From assembly GCA_010015745.1 (NCBI GenBank), contig ML978330.1, forward strand, positions 1-47,178: DNA of 47,178 nt. The letters run 5' to 3'. Of this stretch, positions 45,287 through 47,178 are shown piece by piece; positions within the stretch are counted from its first letter, which is position 1; each line of letters starts with the position of its first letter. Origin of the DNA: Setomelanomma holmii. Taxonomy: Eukaryota > Ascomycota > Dothideomycetes > Pleosporales > Phaeosphaeriaceae. The translations under genes and the position numbers were made by a program. Under the pieces are notes generated by a model. The model was not told where the DNA came from, ran no database searches, and saw nothing but the letters and a program-made list of their open reading frames with translations.

Positions 45287-47178
45287 TCAGATCAGGAAAA
45301 CTGTCTCCGGCCCTTCGATTGATCTCTCATTATGCTCTATGACCTCCCCATCCATCACCCCGATCACATAGCATTCTCCAATCACAGTCCAAACAGTTTG
45401 CCAACTCGTCCCTTTGAGCCCTTCGATGGGCACTTGGCTCAGTTTTCGTACGACGAACGGCGTCCGAGCTCCATAAAATACCATGACCTCATCTCCTGCA
45501 TGCGCCAATCCAGGACCCACGCCTACATGACGGGAGTCGAGCCTCATGAAACGTCTGCGCAATACTGCTGACCGAATCGCGCGGTCTGCATCTACGATTC
45601 GTTGAAAAGTCTCTTCATCTGCGAACTCGTCGCGTACTGGAGGTACGTGTTGATGGCGAAGGCTGTCCCGACTCCTTTGCATCCAGCTACGCCATAGTTA
45701 GACGGAACCAATATCTCTTGTTGATGCGCGACGGTATGTTGACTTGCTGCTCGTGGCGCGAGACGTCGAGCTATGCACGATCACGCTGTCCGCAAGCAGC
45801 GCGCGACATATCGCATCATACTCCGTTATCAGCGAGGAGGATCTGGGATTATACCAAGGGTCGTAAGTATTCCTGGGATCCTCAATTGGTAAAGGGTTCT
45901 TGACATGAAGTAAAGGTTCTCTCTCGTGAATGAGCATGATCGGGTGGTCGACGCCGCGTGGTTGATTGTTCTGAATAGCTCCTAGGCGATACGCGGCCAC
46001 GGGAAGGATGGTTGCTTCAGTGAATACCGGTGACTTTGTGAGACGTCGTGTCGCAGGTAATCGTTGTGCAGAGCATCCTCTACATGCGTCAAATGCCTGG
46101 GCTCTAGCCATGCGGTCAGAGGTTATCCTCGCCCCTTCAACATCAGACATTTGCCCTCAGTCTGGCGCCCACGAGGACCGTGGGAACTCGAGTCGATCTG
46201 ATCCACTGATTAATGGCGACCTCAAATCATGACCCGTTGCTTGTATTGCAGTCCTGATGGCTTCGAAGTATGCTTGATGTTGCCCCCTCACCAGTCTCTC
46301 ATCAAAAGGCGTCTTCTCCAGAAGAGGCTCAATCCTGCACTACAGAAAATCGAGATTTCTGTTGATGCCAACCCAGCGAAGTGCAACTTCTTCAAATAGC
46401 TGTCTGGGCTTGATGGTGTAAACCGGCTTGATTGGTGCGGCCTCACCCCAATGATTCACCAAGCCTAACAGACCATAGATCTTGTCTCGTGGGTCCGTAG
46501 CTTCTTTCATGTAATAAGCTGGAAGAAGCATTGGAAGGTCGGTCGCAGAGCCCAATCGCTTTCGACTTGTATAGATTCCAATTAGTATGCTGGGGAATTC
46601 GTTCAGGGCAGCTCGGTGCTTCTTTGACAAGAGTGTATCCGAGCGACAGCAATGTGTGTCATGAAGCTGTAGATTTTATGCCGCATCTGTGAGCATGTGA
46701 AGTGGAGCGACCTGGCAACCGTAGATGAATCTCACTTGTCGCGGAAGTATTAGTTCTTGGACAGTCCATATCCGACTCCATTATCAGCTGGTCAGCACTG
46801 GCAAGATCTCCTGTAAACCAATATTAAACCCACGTACCCATGATTGCCGCACCATCCTTTCAAGACCCGTGACGAAAGTATCGGTGACGTTGATATTCTT
46901 CAACAGTGGGTTATCGCTCAGGTGGACATCTCCAGCCATCAATCGTAGGAAACACATGGCCAGCATGTCCGAATCAACTGATTGGTCTTTCGGGCATCGT
47001 GGGTAACAATCGGCATACTCAAGCGCGTAGTCGAGAGTCGACTTCACCCGCTCCATATCCTCCTTATCGCTGGTCCAAATGTAAAAGTTGCCTTTACCAT
47101 ATGGGGGCTGGTCCCGCTCTATGCCATGTATGTATGTATGTATGTATGTATTGTTTAACGTCCTATGAAAGCCTCCCA
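45287..47178 (-). pseudogene. HET-domain (heterokaryon incompatibility) protein, inactivated, runs off right edge
   Basis: A single minus-strand frame from about 46,780 to 45,287 shows HET marks: WSRIWTVQELIL, ATDPRDKIYGLLGLV, SSWAPD, a Cys/Arg-rich middle, GDEVMVFYGARTPFVVRK and GECYVIGVMDGE. Four stops break it with no frameshift: TAA 46678-46676, TAG 46342-46340, TGA 46159-46157 (SSWAPD-stop, where Trp is expected) and TAA 45700-45698. An upstream exon (47056 region, ending MVRQSW at donor GTACGT) should join WSRIW, but the bases at 46782-46781 are AA instead of AG. HET proteins trigger death of fused incompatible cells; this copy cannot make a full protein. The 5' end is outside the window. 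Confidence 0.85.
47127..47150. repeat. (TGTA)6 microsatellite
   Basis: Six perfect TGTA units near the right edge, in or just upstream of the 5' part of the HET pseudogene. Length is likely polymorphic between strains. Confidence 0.85.

Noticed and set aside
6942..47178. Stop-codon reassignment or programmed readthrough as the reason for in-frame stops
   Set aside because: All three stop codons occur inside the broken genes and also end the intact conserved genes normally; several broken genes also have frameshifts.

Overview
The window is nuclear DNA of a filamentous ascomycete (Pezizomycotina, probably Dothideomycetes; the class is inferred). Coding regions are broken by short GT-AG introns, mostly 38-70 nt, with CTAAC/CTGAC-type branch points close to the acceptor. 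The conserved genes are fungal: VPS54, CTK1, a GTP cyclohydrolase I, AIM6, LCL2 and NOP10. All models were built by joining reading frames by hand at splice signals, so exon ends are predictions. I found no tRNA, rRNA, CRISPR array or intact transposon.

Layout. 1-1.3 kb: one doubtful small acidic gene. 1.3-4.8 kb: VPS54 (-). 5.6-6.4 kb: Gly/Ser/Arg-rich disordered protein (-). 6.9-8.9 kb: broken cytochrome P450 (-). 9.5-10.6 kb: AIM6-like secreted phosphodiesterase-like protein (+). 11.7-12.0 kb: conserved small protein (-). 12-15.4 kb: gene-poor tract. 15.4-16.4 kb: broken secreted protein (-). 16.7-18.2 kb: MFS monocarboxylate-type transporter (-). 18.9-22.4 kb: CTK1 kinase with a very long RS/RD-rich N-terminus (-). 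24.3-25.3 kb: GTP cyclohydrolase I (+). 25.9-26.8 kb: dienelactone hydrolase (+). 27.5-30.2 kb: long coiled-coil protein (+). 30.5-31.5 kb: LCL2 (-) and NOP10 (+), divergent. 32.1-32.8 kb: doubtful ORF. 34.8-36.2 kb: CASTOR-like ACT-domain protein (+). 36.8-38.7 kb: allantoate-permease-type MFS transporter (-). 39.4-42.9 kb: NRPS-like A-T-R reductase (+). 43.0-43.8 kb: four-helix membrane protein (-). 44.1-45.2 kb: broken NAD-dependent epimerase (-). 45.3 kb to the right edge: broken HET-domain gene (-).

Two themes stand out. First, the block at 36.8-45.2 kb looks like a small secondary-metabolism locus. An A-T-R enzyme and an MFS transporter diverge from one 648-bp promoter that holds a 19-bp direct repeat with CCGG cores, next to a membrane protein and a decayed reductase. 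Second, four accessory genes (P450, secreted protein, epimerase, HET) carry ten in-frame stops. Nine are one transition from a Gln or Trp codon (CAA/CAG to TAA/TAG, TGG to TAG/TGA), and the HET gene also has an AG-to-AA change at a predicted splice acceptor. The conserved genes in the same window are intact. This looks like repeat-induced point mutation (RIP) or similar C-to-T decay of accessory genes; it is not stop-codon reassignment, because the core genes end normally at the same three stop codons.
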